This document shows positions 1 through 6,013 of a stretch of DNA of 9,444 nucleotides, in pieces. The notes beneath the pieces were generated by a model. It made no database searches and had not been told where the DNA came from. It was given only the letters and a program-made list of their open reading frames with translations. The DNA lies in NCBI GenBank assembly GCA_003133425.1, contig PKXI01000281.1, positions 14,058-23,501 of the forward strand, written 5' to 3'. The translations under genes and the position numbers were made by a program. Source of the stretch: Acidobacteriaceae bacterium (GTDB taxonomy: Bacteria; Acidobacteriota; Terriglobia; Terriglobales; Acidobacteriaceae). Each line of letters opens with the position of its first letter. The first letter of the stretch is position 1.

Positions 1-60
1 AGCGAAGCGCTTTTCAGCGGAGCCGAAGGACCTGCATTTGTTTCTGCGATATCCTCCAAA
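1..60. other. Left-edge non-coding sequence, possibly part of a composite repeat
   Basis: No gene is supported here. The stretch contains an 8-bp perfect palindrome AAGCGCTT at 5-12 and the string GAAGGACCTGCATTTG at 26-41. I recall that string occurring next to the GGGTGCCCCATCC element in acidobacterial intergenic regions, but there is no second copy in this window to confirm it. It may be the left half of a composite intergenic repeat that continues into 61-112, or the tail of a gene cut off by the window edge. Confidence 0.25.
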
Positions 61-112
61 AATGCCGGGTGCCCCATCCTTGACGCGTTCTTTGCGGCAA
101 GGGTGGGATACC
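61..112. repeat. Interspersed palindromic repeat, copy A (REP-like, hairpin-forming)
   Basis: Positions 67-87 match 8078-8098 exactly (21 bp), and 91-111 match 8101-8121 exactly (21 bp). Only the loop differs. The unit is an imperfect inverted repeat: CATCCTT (76-82) pairs with AAGGGTG (99-105) with one G-T wobble, and GACGC (83-87) pairs with GCGGC (94-98) with one A-G mismatch. The loop is GTTCTTT or similar, and further weak pairing occurs outside the stem. Read on the minus strand, the hairpin follows the VIT stop codon by about 80 nt and is trailed by a five-T run (59-63), so it could end VIT transcription. It encodes no plausible protein. Confidence 0.8.
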
Positions 113-189
113 ACAAAACACAATCATCCCACTACCCCGCACCGCCCCACCCGGAACCATAACAACCCTCTCCGGCGCATCAATCTCTG

Positions 190-885
190 CTACGCCACTG
201 TTCCGAACAACGCTCCAACCGCTGCGGTGACCCCCATGGCCAGCGCACCCCAGAATGTGACGCGCAAAGCACCCATCATCACGCCTGCTCCGCCCGTGCG
301 TGCAGCCAGGGCGCCAAGGAGAGCAAGGAATACCAATGCTGTTCCAAAAATAAGCAGGATCAGAATCGAAACAGGGGCAAACACTGTAACCAGCAGGGGC
401 AGGGATGCTCCCACCGCGAAGCTCGCAGCCGACGACAATGCAGCCTGAAGTGGCCGAGCTTTCATGGACTTTGAGAGACCGAGTTCATCGCGAGCATGCG
501 CGCCCAGCGCGTCCTTGGCCATGAGTTGCTCGGCCACCTGTTTCGCAAGCTTGGCATCAAGCCCGCGAGCCTCATAAATCGCAGCCAGCTCCCGGTGCTC
601 GCCCTTGTTGTCTGTCTTCAGTTCCTTGCGCTCAAGGTCCAGATCGGCCCGTTCGGTGTCTGCCTGTGAGTGGACAGAGACGTATTCCCCAGCGGCCATC
701 GACATGGCCCCAGCCACCAGACCCGCAACGCCAGCCACCAAAATGCTGCTGTGAGCCGCATGCGAAGTGGCAACGCCCAGCACCAGGCTGGCTGTCGAAA
801 GTATGCCGTCGTTTGCGCCCAATACCGCAGCGCGCAGCCAGCCAATGCGATCTACCTTGTGCTTTTCCTTCTGCACTGCGGGCAT
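190..885 (-). CDS. VIT family (VIT1/CCC1-type) membrane iron/manganese transporter
   Basis: This 231-residue protein fits the VIT1/CCC1 family, whose members move Fe2+ or Mn2+ across membranes, usually in exchange for protons. The N-terminal family signature is visible as WLRAAVLGANDGILS (16-30). It is followed by a first membrane region (about 30-65) and the conserved GEYVSVHSQADTE stretch (66-78). A cytoplasmic segment rich in Glu, Asp and His (about 78-140) includes ERKE, EHREL and HARDELG. In plant VIT1 the equivalent segment binds the metal. Three more membrane spans lie at about 145-172, 173-196 and 205-230. Length is normal for bacterial members. The ATG at 885 is preceded by GAGG with an 8-nt spacer (894-897). 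The gene lies 74 nt downstream of the VWA gene on the same strand, so co-transcription is possible, although no functional link is apparent. Metal specificity cannot be read from the sequence. Confidence 0.92.
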   Translation of the reverse strand: MPAVQKEKHKVDRIGWLRAAVLGANDGILSTASLVLGVATSHAAHSSILVAGVAGLVAGAMSMAAGEYVSVHSQADTERADLDLERKELKTDNKGEHRELAAIYEARGLDAKLAKQVAEQLMAKDALGAHARDELGLSKSMKARPLQAALSSAASFAVGASLPLLVTVFAPVSILILLIFGTALVFLALLGALAARTGGAGVMMGALRVTFWGALAMGVTAAVGALFGTVA

Positions 886-959
886 ACTTCCGACCTCGCA
901 TTACGCACGTTTCTTTGATGACCTCGACACGGGGAATTCACAAATCTCAAACTACCTGC

Positions 960-1901
960 CTAGTTCTGTCCCGCAGGAACCATAAACACCTTCTGTGGCG
1001 CATTGATCTCCGTCCCCGGAGCGTGCAGCTGGAGTTTCATCTCGTCCACATCGGGCTTGCCATTCAGTGGACCCGTAAAGGCAAGCTCGTACTGGTTACG
1101 GAAGCGGCGGCTCAGTTCCTCGAAATACGGCTGGAACGAAACCGGATTGCCCATTCCCTGCCAAAAGCTTTTTCCGCCCGTTGCCTGTGCCACTTGTTCC
1201 AGCAAATTCTGGCCGGTATTGTTCGCGTACTCGGTCCCGCTCATGCGCCCCTCGCTCATCCAGTAGATGGAATACACGACCAGCCTCGCGCGCGTTGCAT
1301 CGTTGATAGCCGCATGGACATAAGGGTCCTCGGGATCGAACCGCCTCTCGTAGTCGTCCACGCCATCGGTCACCATCACCACTTCTCGCCGCGCTGCCGG
1401 ATCCTGCCCAGGCCAGCGCTTCGCCAGATCCGAAAGACAGAAGTAAGGGCTCGCCTCGCCGCCGGCCGAACCACCGGGAAGATGAAGATTCTTGAGGATC
1501 AGTTCGTGATCGCTGGTCAATGGAGCCACAAAGTCCGCCTGCCCGTTGACCATGTATGCAATTCCAGCCTTCACGTTCGGCGGCAAGGTGCTCACAAACT
1601 GCGCAATGTCGTCCATCTGCCGGCCGAGGCTGCTGCGCGAAGCGCTGTCGATCAACAGCACCAGTTCGATTTGATTATTCGGCGTCTGGAACGGCGCCCA
1701 ATGGGTTACCCTGGCATTCTTTCCGTTCACCTTCACCGACAGATCCTGCTGCATCACGCTTGAGGGCACCTGTTGTCCTTCCGACTTCGGCAAAACCGTC
1801 ACCACGGCTTGTCCCTGCCCCATACTCTGCGCTGAAATCGGTACTTCCGTCAGCAACAGCGCCGCCGCAGACATCAAAACTGCCATTCCCACATACTTCA
1901 T
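960..1901 (-). CDS. Secreted VWA-domain protein, acidobacterial VWFA-related type
   Basis: This 313-residue protein has an N-terminal signal peptide: a hydrophobic core at 6-18 and a probable cleavage site after ISA at 22-24. A short beta-rich region with VKVNGKNARV (56-65) precedes a von Willebrand factor A fold that starts at IELVLLID (78-85). VWA landmarks include Asp85 at the end of the first strand, Thr129 in the APLT segment, and VTDG (177-180) at the metal-site aspartate. The architecture (signal peptide, 'xVKVNGKxxxV' strand, VWA domain, C-terminal strand region) resembles the VWFA-related family expanded in Acidobacteria, for which no biochemical role is established. The first metal-site motif is unusual: D-S-A-S-R instead of D-x-S-x-S. 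The start is well supported by AAGGGAG (1910-1916) with an 8-nt spacer. It is probably exported and may mediate protein-protein contact; the partner is unknown. Confidence 0.85.
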   Translation of the reverse strand: MKYVGMAVLMSAAALLLTEVPISAQSMGQGQAVVTVLPKSEGQQVPSSVMQQDLSVKVNGKNARVTHWAPFQTPNNQIELVLLIDSASRSSLGRQMDDIAQFVSTLPPNVKAGIAYMVNGQADFVAPLTSDHELILKNLHLPGGSAGGEASPYFCLSDLAKRWPGQDPAARREVVMVTDGVDDYERRFDPEDPYVHAAINDATRARLVVYSIYWMSEGRMSGTEYANNTGQNLLEQVAQATGGKSFWQGMGNPVSFQPYFEELSRRFRNQYELAFTGPLNGKPDVDEMKLQLHAPGTEINAPQKVFMVPAGQN

Positions 1902-1964
1902 GCGAATTGCTCCCTTCGAGGGTTGGCATCATCACGGCCTGTCAGCCACGGCCCACGCTTCGAT

Positions 1965-1976
1965 GAAGTGCACTTC
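1965..1976. promoter_or_regulatory. 12-bp perfect palindrome upstream of the VWA gene (possible operator)
   Basis: GAAGTGCACTTC is a perfect 12-bp palindrome located 63 nt upstream of the VWA start codon, within the divergent intergenic region. The adjacent CTTCGATGAAG (1958-1968) shares its GAAG arm, so two alternative hairpins could form in a transcript. The placement fits a dimeric regulator site, but no regulator gene is nearby and chance occurrence cannot be excluded. Confidence 0.3.
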
Positions 1977-2080
1977 GCCCCACAGCACGTTAGATGCCCT
2001 TCCACGAAAATGGTCTCCAGACCTTAACTCGATCAATCCCAATAACTTCTCGTGCTCCTGCTGCAATTCCCGTTCTCTCC

Positions 2081-2086
2081 TACAAT
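2081..2086 (+). promoter_or_regulatory. Predicted -10 element for the membrane protein/methyltransferase unit
   Basis: TACAAT at 2081-2086 lies exactly 7 nt before the GTG at 2094. Transcription would therefore begin at or next to that GTG, giving a leaderless mRNA. No good -35 hexamer is visible. The same 7-nt geometry recurs at the GT39 gene (TATCCT, then 7 nt, then ATG at 6014), which supports the reading. Confidence 0.4.
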
Positions 2087-2093
2087 TGAGGAA

Positions 2094-2996
2094 GTGCTGC
2101 AAGTCCTCCCCAACTCGCGCACGGATTCCGTGACGCCCAGCCGCGTGCGTGCCATCGACGCGCCCGGCCCCCTCTGCTTCTGGCATCTCGCCAGCCTCGA
2201 CGCACCTACCGTCGCGTTGGCCTGGTCGTTGGCATTCGCATGGGTGGCTCGCGTGCGCCTTCCCTTGTGGGTTCCCGCACTGCTCGCGCTGGCTGTGTGG
2301 TCTGTCTATGTTGCAGACCGCTTGCTCGACGCCCGCGCGGGCCTGCGCTCAGCCAATCTCCACCGTCTTCGCGAGCGCCATCTCTTTCACTGGCGCCATC
2401 GCCGCGTCCTCGTGCCCCTGGCCAGTGCCACCGGTTTAGGCGCTGCCTGGATCATCTTCACCCTCATGCCGGTTGGCGCGCGAGAGCGCAACTCTGTGCT
2501 CGCCGCCGCCGCGATCGTCTACTTCACCCGCGTTCACACGGGCGGGAAAGGCTCTCCGCTTCTGTCGCGAATTCTCTCCAAGGAGTTCCTCGTCGGCCTG
2601 CTCTTCACCGCCGGATGCGCGCTCCCCGCCTGGTCCCGCGCCGCCTTGCCGCACCACGCACTGGTCTGGTCCCTGCTCATCCCGGTGATCTTCTTCGTTC
2701 TGCTCGCCTGGCTCAACTGTCACGCCATCGACCGCTGGGAGGCGTCTCCGGAGTCCGCATCCAGCCTGCCGATCTTTTCCCAGGCAAGTCTCATCGCCAT
2801 TGTGGGCCTGCTTCTCGCCGCGATCCTCTCATCCGCTCAGCCCCGCTCCGCCGCACTCCTGCTCTGCGGAGCCGCCGCTGCACTTCTGCTAGCCCTGCTT
2901 GATAGCCTGCGCAGTCGCCTCACCCCTGTCGCCCTGCGCGCCGCCGCCGACCTTGTCCTGCTCACTCCTCTGCTTCTCACGCCGTTCTTCAGATGA
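2094..2996 (+). CDS. Polytopic membrane protein, possibly a divergent UbiA-like prenyltransferase
   Basis: This is a 300-residue hydrophobic protein with roughly eight membrane segments, rich in Ala and Leu. I do not recognise it with certainty. The segment VYVADRLLD (71-79) carries a DxxxD pair (Asp75, Asp79) after a membrane helix, reminiscent of the first Asp-rich motif of UbiA prenyltransferases. LNCHAIDRWE (207-216) sits where a second Asp motif would be expected, but it is degenerate. Lys163-Glu-Phe-Leu-Val-Gly resembles a loop seen in UbiA-type enzymes. The RERHLFHWRHRR stretch (93-104) is strongly basic and probably cytoplasmic. The start is uncertain. GTG 2094 is chosen because a -10-like TACAAT lies 7 nt upstream. 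GTG 2052 would place the promoter inside the gene, and GTG 2130 is also possible; none has a clear ribosome binding site at useful spacing. The stop overlaps the methyltransferase start, so the two probably act together. Alternative: a membrane protein of unknown function with no catalysis. Confidence 0.75.
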   Translation: MLQVLPNSRTDSVTPSRVRAIDAPGPLCFWHLASLDAPTVALAWSLAFAWVARVRLPLWVPALLALAVWSVYVADRLLDARAGLRSANLHRLRERHLFHWRHRRVLVPLASATGLGAAWIIFTLMPVGARERNSVLAAAAIVYFTRVHTGGKGSPLLSRILSKEFLVGLLFTAGCALPAWSRAALPHHALVWSLLIPVIFFVLLAWLNCHAIDRWEASPESASSLPIFSQASLIAIVGLLLAAILSSAQPRSAALLLCGAAAALLLALLDSLRSRLTPVALRAAADLVLLTPLLLTPFFR

Positions 2997-3664
2997 GCGC
3001 ACCCCCCAACTTCAACCGCCTCGCCCGCATTTATCGCTGGATGGAACTGGCCAGCTTCGGTCCCTGGCTCTGGTGGTGCCGCTGCACGTTTCTCGACTCG
3101 CTCCCCGGGTGTCGCCGCGCCCTCGTAATCGGAGACGGCGATGGCCGATTCACCGCCCGCCTGCTCCGCGCCAACCCCGCCGTTCAAATCGACGCAGTTG
3201 ACGCAAGCACCGCAATGCTTGCGTCCTTGCTGCGCCGCGCCGGCTCCGACACCTCCCGTGTCCGCACATTCTGCGCTGACGCCCGCCAATGGCAACCGGC
3301 AAACCCGCCGTACGACCTCATCGTGGCCCACTTCTTCCTCGACTGCCTGACCACGGAAGAAATCGACCTCCTCGCCGCAACCCTCCACAAGGCCGCTTCC
3401 CCTCAAGCCCTTTGGCTGGTCTCGGAATTCGCGATCCCCGCCGGCTGGTTTGGCCGCCTCGTAGCCCGTCCGCTGGTTTGGTGCCTCTACTGGGCCTTCG
3501 GCCATCTCACCGGACTCACCCTCCGCGAATTGCCCGACCACCGCACCGCCCTGCGCCAGTCTGGCTTCGCGCTCCAAAAGCACCGCACCCGGCTCGGCGG
3601 CCTGCTGGTCAGCGAGCTCTGGTCAGTGAACGCTGCTTCCACGGCGGCCCAAATTGAACCGTGA
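2993..3664 (+). CDS. Class I SAM-dependent methyltransferase
   Basis: This 223-residue protein has a Rossmann-type methyltransferase core. Motif I is ALVIGDGDG (43-51). The acidic residue that would contact the SAM ribose is Asp70 in DAVDAS (67-72). CADARQW (94-100) is the motif II/III region, and YDLIVAHFFLDCLT (107-120) is the strand 4 motif. The N-terminal FNRLARIYRWME stretch (7-18) resembles UbiE/COQ5-like methyltransferases. A hydrophobic, Trp-rich segment (153-176) suggests a membrane-associated or lipid substrate. The ATG overlaps the upstream stop as ATGA (2993-2996) with no independent ribosome binding site, so translation is probably coupled to the membrane protein. Substrate is unknown; a quinone or isoprenoid lipid is a reasonable inference from the partner gene, but not shown. 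Confidence 0.85.
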   Translation: MSAPPNFNRLARIYRWMELASFGPWLWWCRCTFLDSLPGCRRALVIGDGDGRFTARLLRANPAVQIDAVDASTAMLASLLRRAGSDTSRVRTFCADARQWQPANPPYDLIVAHFFLDCLTTEEIDLLAATLHKAASPQALWLVSEFAIPAGWFGRLVARPLVWCLYWAFGHLTGLTLRELPDHRTALRQSGFALQKHRTRLGGLLVSELWSVNAASTAAQIEP

Positions 3665-3713
3665 GCCTGACCTTAGGGCGCCTTTAACTTCGATTGATTT
3701 GTTACAGCCGTGT

Positions 3714-3719
3714 TAATAT
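3714..3719 (+). promoter_or_regulatory. Predicted -10 element for the SixA gene
   Basis: TAATAT lies 52 nt before the chosen sixA ATG, within the 107-nt gap after the methyltransferase. A TTGATT at 3694-3699 is present, but its 14-nt spacing is too short for a standard -35, so the promoter is tentative. It would give SixA its own transcript with a leader of about 45 nt. Confidence 0.35.
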
Positions 3720-3771
3720 CGTGTCTCTGGAGCCACCGGGAACGCTAATCAGCCCCGCCGGAACTTTCGCA

Positions 3772-4299
3772 ATGATCCTCTACCTCATGCGCCACGCCAG
3801 TGCTGGAATGTTCCGCGAGAACCCCGCTCTCGACGCCAAGCGGGGCCTCGTCAAAGAAGGCAAGGAGCAGTGCATGCTGATGGCGCGCATGTTAGGCGCC
3901 CTCAAAGTTCAAGTGGACGTAATCGTCAGCAGCCCGCTCAAGCGCGCTCTGCAAACCGCACAGTTTGTCGGCACCGAGCTCGGCTACGACGGCAAGGTTG
4001 AAGTCAGCAACGCGCTCCTGCCCAACGCGACCTTCAGTGCTTTCCAGGACATGCTGGTCAAATACTCCGGCGGCGAAGGCATGCTGGCTGTGGGCCACAA
4101 TCCAATCCTGTTCCAGTTTCTCGGCCGCCTCATCACCGGCAACGGCGGCGCCGCCATCCGCATGCGCAAGGGCTCTATCGCCCGCGTCGATCTTGACCAC
4201 CACCCGCCCCGCCTGCAGTGGCTCATCGATCCGCGTACGGCCCGCAACATCTATGCCAGTGTTGGAAAAAGTTCGCGCCCGAAGACCTCGCGGAAGTAG
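3772..4299 (+). CDS. sixA: SixA-type phosphohistidine phosphatase (histidine phosphatase superfamily)
   Basis: This 175-residue protein belongs to the RHG/histidine phosphatase superfamily, SixA branch, which removes phosphate from histidine residues such as those in phosphorelay HPt domains. The catalytic signature is LMRHASAG (5-12), with Arg7 and His8 as the expected phosphate pocket and nucleophile. Arg58 lies in SSPLKRALQTA (53-63), and the second histidine is His109 in VGHNP (107-111). The third signature residue is Ala rather than Gly, a common variant in SixA-like proteins. The ATG at 3772 is chosen because the catalytic strand begins immediately after it. An open frame extends upstream to a TTG at 3694, but that extension has no recognisable content. 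The ribosome binding site is weak (GGAA about 9 nt upstream). The 3' end overlaps the convergent Ppx/GppA gene by 49 bp. The natural phosphoprotein target is not known from context. Confidence 0.9.
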   Translation: MILYLMRHASAGMFRENPALDAKRGLVKEGKEQCMLMARMLGALKVQVDVIVSSPLKRALQTAQFVGTELGYDGKVEVSNALLPNATFSAFQDMLVKYSGGEGMLAVGHNPILFQFLGRLITGNGGAAIRMRKGSIARVDLDHHPPRLQWLIDPRTARNIYASVGKSSRPKTSRK

Positions 4300-5816
4300 C
4301 CAGCTTCTTTGCGCAGTGACCAAAGCTCCAGCTCCGCGCCCGTTCGCCCCGGCTCCACCTCAAGGTAAACGCGTTTCGGATAGACCTTCACCGCCAGGCG
4401 CAGCACATCGCTCACCCGGTCCTGGTTCAGGGCCACCGCCAGCCTCAGCAGTACCACCGCGAACTGCACGTTCTTGTGTTCCAAGGCGGGAATGTTGCGC
4501 AGGGCGCGGTCGCCCGGTTGCGGACGGCTCTTGCCGAGGTAGCGCGCAATCGCCGAAACCAGCGTGCGGTGCAGCTGCGTGTACCCGTATAACTCCGAGC
4601 TCGAAACAATGTACTGCGTATGCCGGTGGTGTCCCTGGTGGTTGATGAACTTACCGGTGTCGCGCAACACGGCCGCCGCCGAAAGCCAGCTCTCATACTC
4701 CGCCGGCAAATTGTGCAGCGGCTTCAGTTCGCGAAACAGTTGTACAGCGTGCGCGCGCACCGGCTCGGCCTGCTTCGGATCCACTCCGTAACGTCGCGCC
4801 GTCGCCAGCACGCTCTCCCACCGCTCGTGTTCAAACTCAATGTGCGCCGTGGCCCGCGCGTCCTGCTCGGCCAGCATCTGCGCCAATATGCCGTCGCGCA
4901 ATCCCAGCGGCGAATAGCGGAACCCCGCCAGTCCAAAGCTCTCCAGCAGTTCCGCGTATACCGCTGCTCCGGCCACGATAATCTCAGCACGCCGCGGCCC
5001 TATCCCCGGCACCGCTTCGCGTTCCGGCAGCGTCATCTTCGCCAGCAGCTTGGCCAGTTTTCGCACCGCACCGGCCGGCACAATTTCGGCTGTTACGCTG
5101 CCTGCTCGTTTGCCCGTACGCCCACCCGCGGATTTGTTGTTCAGCTTTACACCGGCCGCATAAGCATCGCTCAGCGCCGCCGCCGTGCCAGACGTGGCAA
5201 TCACCAGCGGCACTTTTCCCGGCTGAACCTTGCGGTGCGCCCGCCGCAGTTCCTTCGCAATCCACTGCCGCATTCGCGCCAGCCCATCAGCCGGAGCCGG
5301 ATCGGCAGGAAGAAAATCCTGCGTAAGCCGCACCGCGCCCAGCGGCACGCTGATCGTCTCTTTGATCCGCTTGTGTTCTGAGAGCGTGATCTCGCAACTG
5401 CCTCCGCCCAGGTCGATCAGCAGAACCTTCCCGCCCATTCCCTGTTCCGCGCCGGAAACGCCGAGGTGAATCAGCCGCCCTTCTTCGAGACCAGAAATGA
5501 TCTCCATGTTCCAGCCCGTCTCCGCCTTCACCCAGGCCTGGAACGCCGCTCCATTACGCGCGTCGCGCATGGCAGACGTAGCCACCACGCGAATCTGGTC
5601 CACTCCGTGCGTCTGCACCGCACGCTGAAACCGCTTCAGCGCTCGCAGCGTCAGCGCCATCGCCTCAGGAGAAACCAGCCCCGACTCGAACACGCTTGCA
5701 CCAATGCGCGTCACTTCGCGATCCTCGGCGAGCATCTTCAACTGGTGCGCCACAACTTTGGCAATCTTCAATCTGCACGAGTTCGATCCAATATCGATGG
5801 CAGCAAAGGTAGGCAT
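4251..5816 (-). CDS. Ppx/GppA family phosphatase (exopolyphosphatase or guanosine pentaphosphate phosphatase)
   Basis: This 521-residue protein has the two-part architecture of the Ppx/GppA family. The N-terminal ASKHA-fold half shows AIDIGSNSCRLKI (6-18), the Glu pair in ISGLEEGRLI (107-116), the phosphate/nucleotide loop LIDLGGGSCEIT (133-144), ATSGTA (207-212) and LGLRDGILAQML (304-315). The C-terminal HD-like half aligns with E. coli Ppx through AAVLRDTGKFINHQGHHRH (381-399), although the usual His-Asp pair is replaced by Arg385-Asp386. Such enzymes hydrolyse terminal phosphates of polyphosphate or convert pppGpp to ppGpp. The family assignment is firm; which activity dominates cannot be decided here. 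A basic, flexible-looking insertion (225-240, NNKSAGGRTGKR) lies between the halves of the catalytic domain. The ATG at 5816 has GGAGG upstream with a long 13-nt spacer. The adjacent convergent SixA suggests a phosphate-signalling neighbourhood, but no polyphosphate kinase gene is in the window. Confidence 0.93.
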   Translation of the reverse strand: MPTFAAIDIGSNSCRLKIAKVVAHQLKMLAEDREVTRIGASVFESGLVSPEAMALTLRALKRFQRAVQTHGVDQIRVVATSAMRDARNGAAFQAWVKAETGWNMEIISGLEEGRLIHLGVSGAEQGMGGKVLLIDLGGGSCEITLSEHKRIKETISVPLGAVRLTQDFLPADPAPADGLARMRQWIAKELRRAHRKVQPGKVPLVIATSGTAAALSDAYAAGVKLNNKSAGGRTGKRAGSVTAEIVPAGAVRKLAKLLAKMTLPEREAVPGIGPRRAEIIVAGAAVYAELLESFGLAGFRYSPLGLRDGILAQMLAEQDARATAHIEFEHERWESVLATARRYGVDPKQAEPVRAHAVQLFRELKPLHNLPAEYESWLSAAAVLRDTGKFINHQGHHRHTQYIVSSSELYGYTQLHRTLVSAIARYLGKSRPQPGDRALRNIPALEHKNVQFAVVLLRLAVALNQDRVSDVLRLAVKVYPKRVYLEVEPGRTGAELELWSLRKEAGYFREVFGRELFPTLA

Positions 5817-5829
5817 ACTTGTCGAACAG

Positions 5830-5839
5830 CCTCCGGAGG
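5830..5839 (-). promoter_or_regulatory. Shine-Dalgarno embedded in a palindrome, upstream of the Ppx/GppA gene
   Basis: CCTCCGGAGG is a perfect 10-bp palindrome. On the minus strand its GGAGG half (5834-5830) is the only good ribosome binding candidate for the ATG at 5816, but the 13-nt spacer is longer than usual. Dimerisation or pairing through this self-complementary site could affect initiation. That is speculative. Confidence 0.35.
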
Positions 5840-5926
5840 AATAAATCAGTCTCTCGGGTCAAGATACACGACCGCGCCGCACGTTCGCTGAACAGATTGC
5901 TCGGCGCCAATACCGCAACTCGAAGC

Positions 5927-5946
5927 AATCCAAAAACCTTTGGATT
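5927..5946. repeat. Perfect 8-bp inverted repeat in the Ppx/GT39 divergent intergenic region
   Basis: AATCCAAA (5927-5934) and TTTGGATT (5939-5946) are exact reverse complements separated by a 4-nt loop. The site lies 67 nt upstream of the GT39 start and 110 nt upstream of the Ppx/GppA start, between divergent genes, so an operator is plausible. It has no T-run typical of an intrinsic terminator. Confidence 0.6.
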
Positions 5947-6000
5947 CCAAGAGTTCCACAGGAGGCCGTAATTCGTCTCAGAGTGTGGAAATCCGGCTGC

Positions 6001-6006
6001 TATCCT
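6001..6006 (+). promoter_or_regulatory. Predicted -10 element for the GT39 gene (leaderless start)
   Basis: TATCCT ends 7 nt before the ATG at 6014, and no Shine-Dalgarno sequence is present between them. This is the geometry expected for a transcript that starts on the initiation codon. No convincing -35 hexamer is seen. Confidence 0.4.
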
Positions 6007-6013
6007 TTACAGA

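Noticed and set aside
38..448. 136-codon open frame running out of repeat copy A
   Set aside because: It begins in the repeat and continues antisense to the VIT gene. The Thr/Pro/Arg-rich product has no motif.
666..1763. 365-codon open frame on the plus strand
   Set aside because: It runs antisense across both the VIT and VWA genes. The translation is rich in Arg, His and Pro with no recognisable motif.
1932..2186. 84-codon minus-strand frame in the divergent intergenic region
   Set aside because: It overlaps the start of the membrane protein and has no motif and no ribosome binding site that I could identify.
2837..3583. 248-codon open frame on the minus strand
   Set aside because: It is antisense to the membrane protein and methyltransferase, and its low-complexity Ala/Gly/Glu composition suggests a shadow.
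3694..3771. N-terminal extension of SixA to TTG 3694
   Set aside because: The extra 26 residues contain nothing recognisable and overlap the probable promoter. The catalytic strand begins right after ATG 3772, as is usual for SixA.
4620..5381. 253-codon open frame on the plus strand
   Set aside because: It is antisense to the Ppx/GppA gene, and its Arg/His/Gln-rich translation has no family features.
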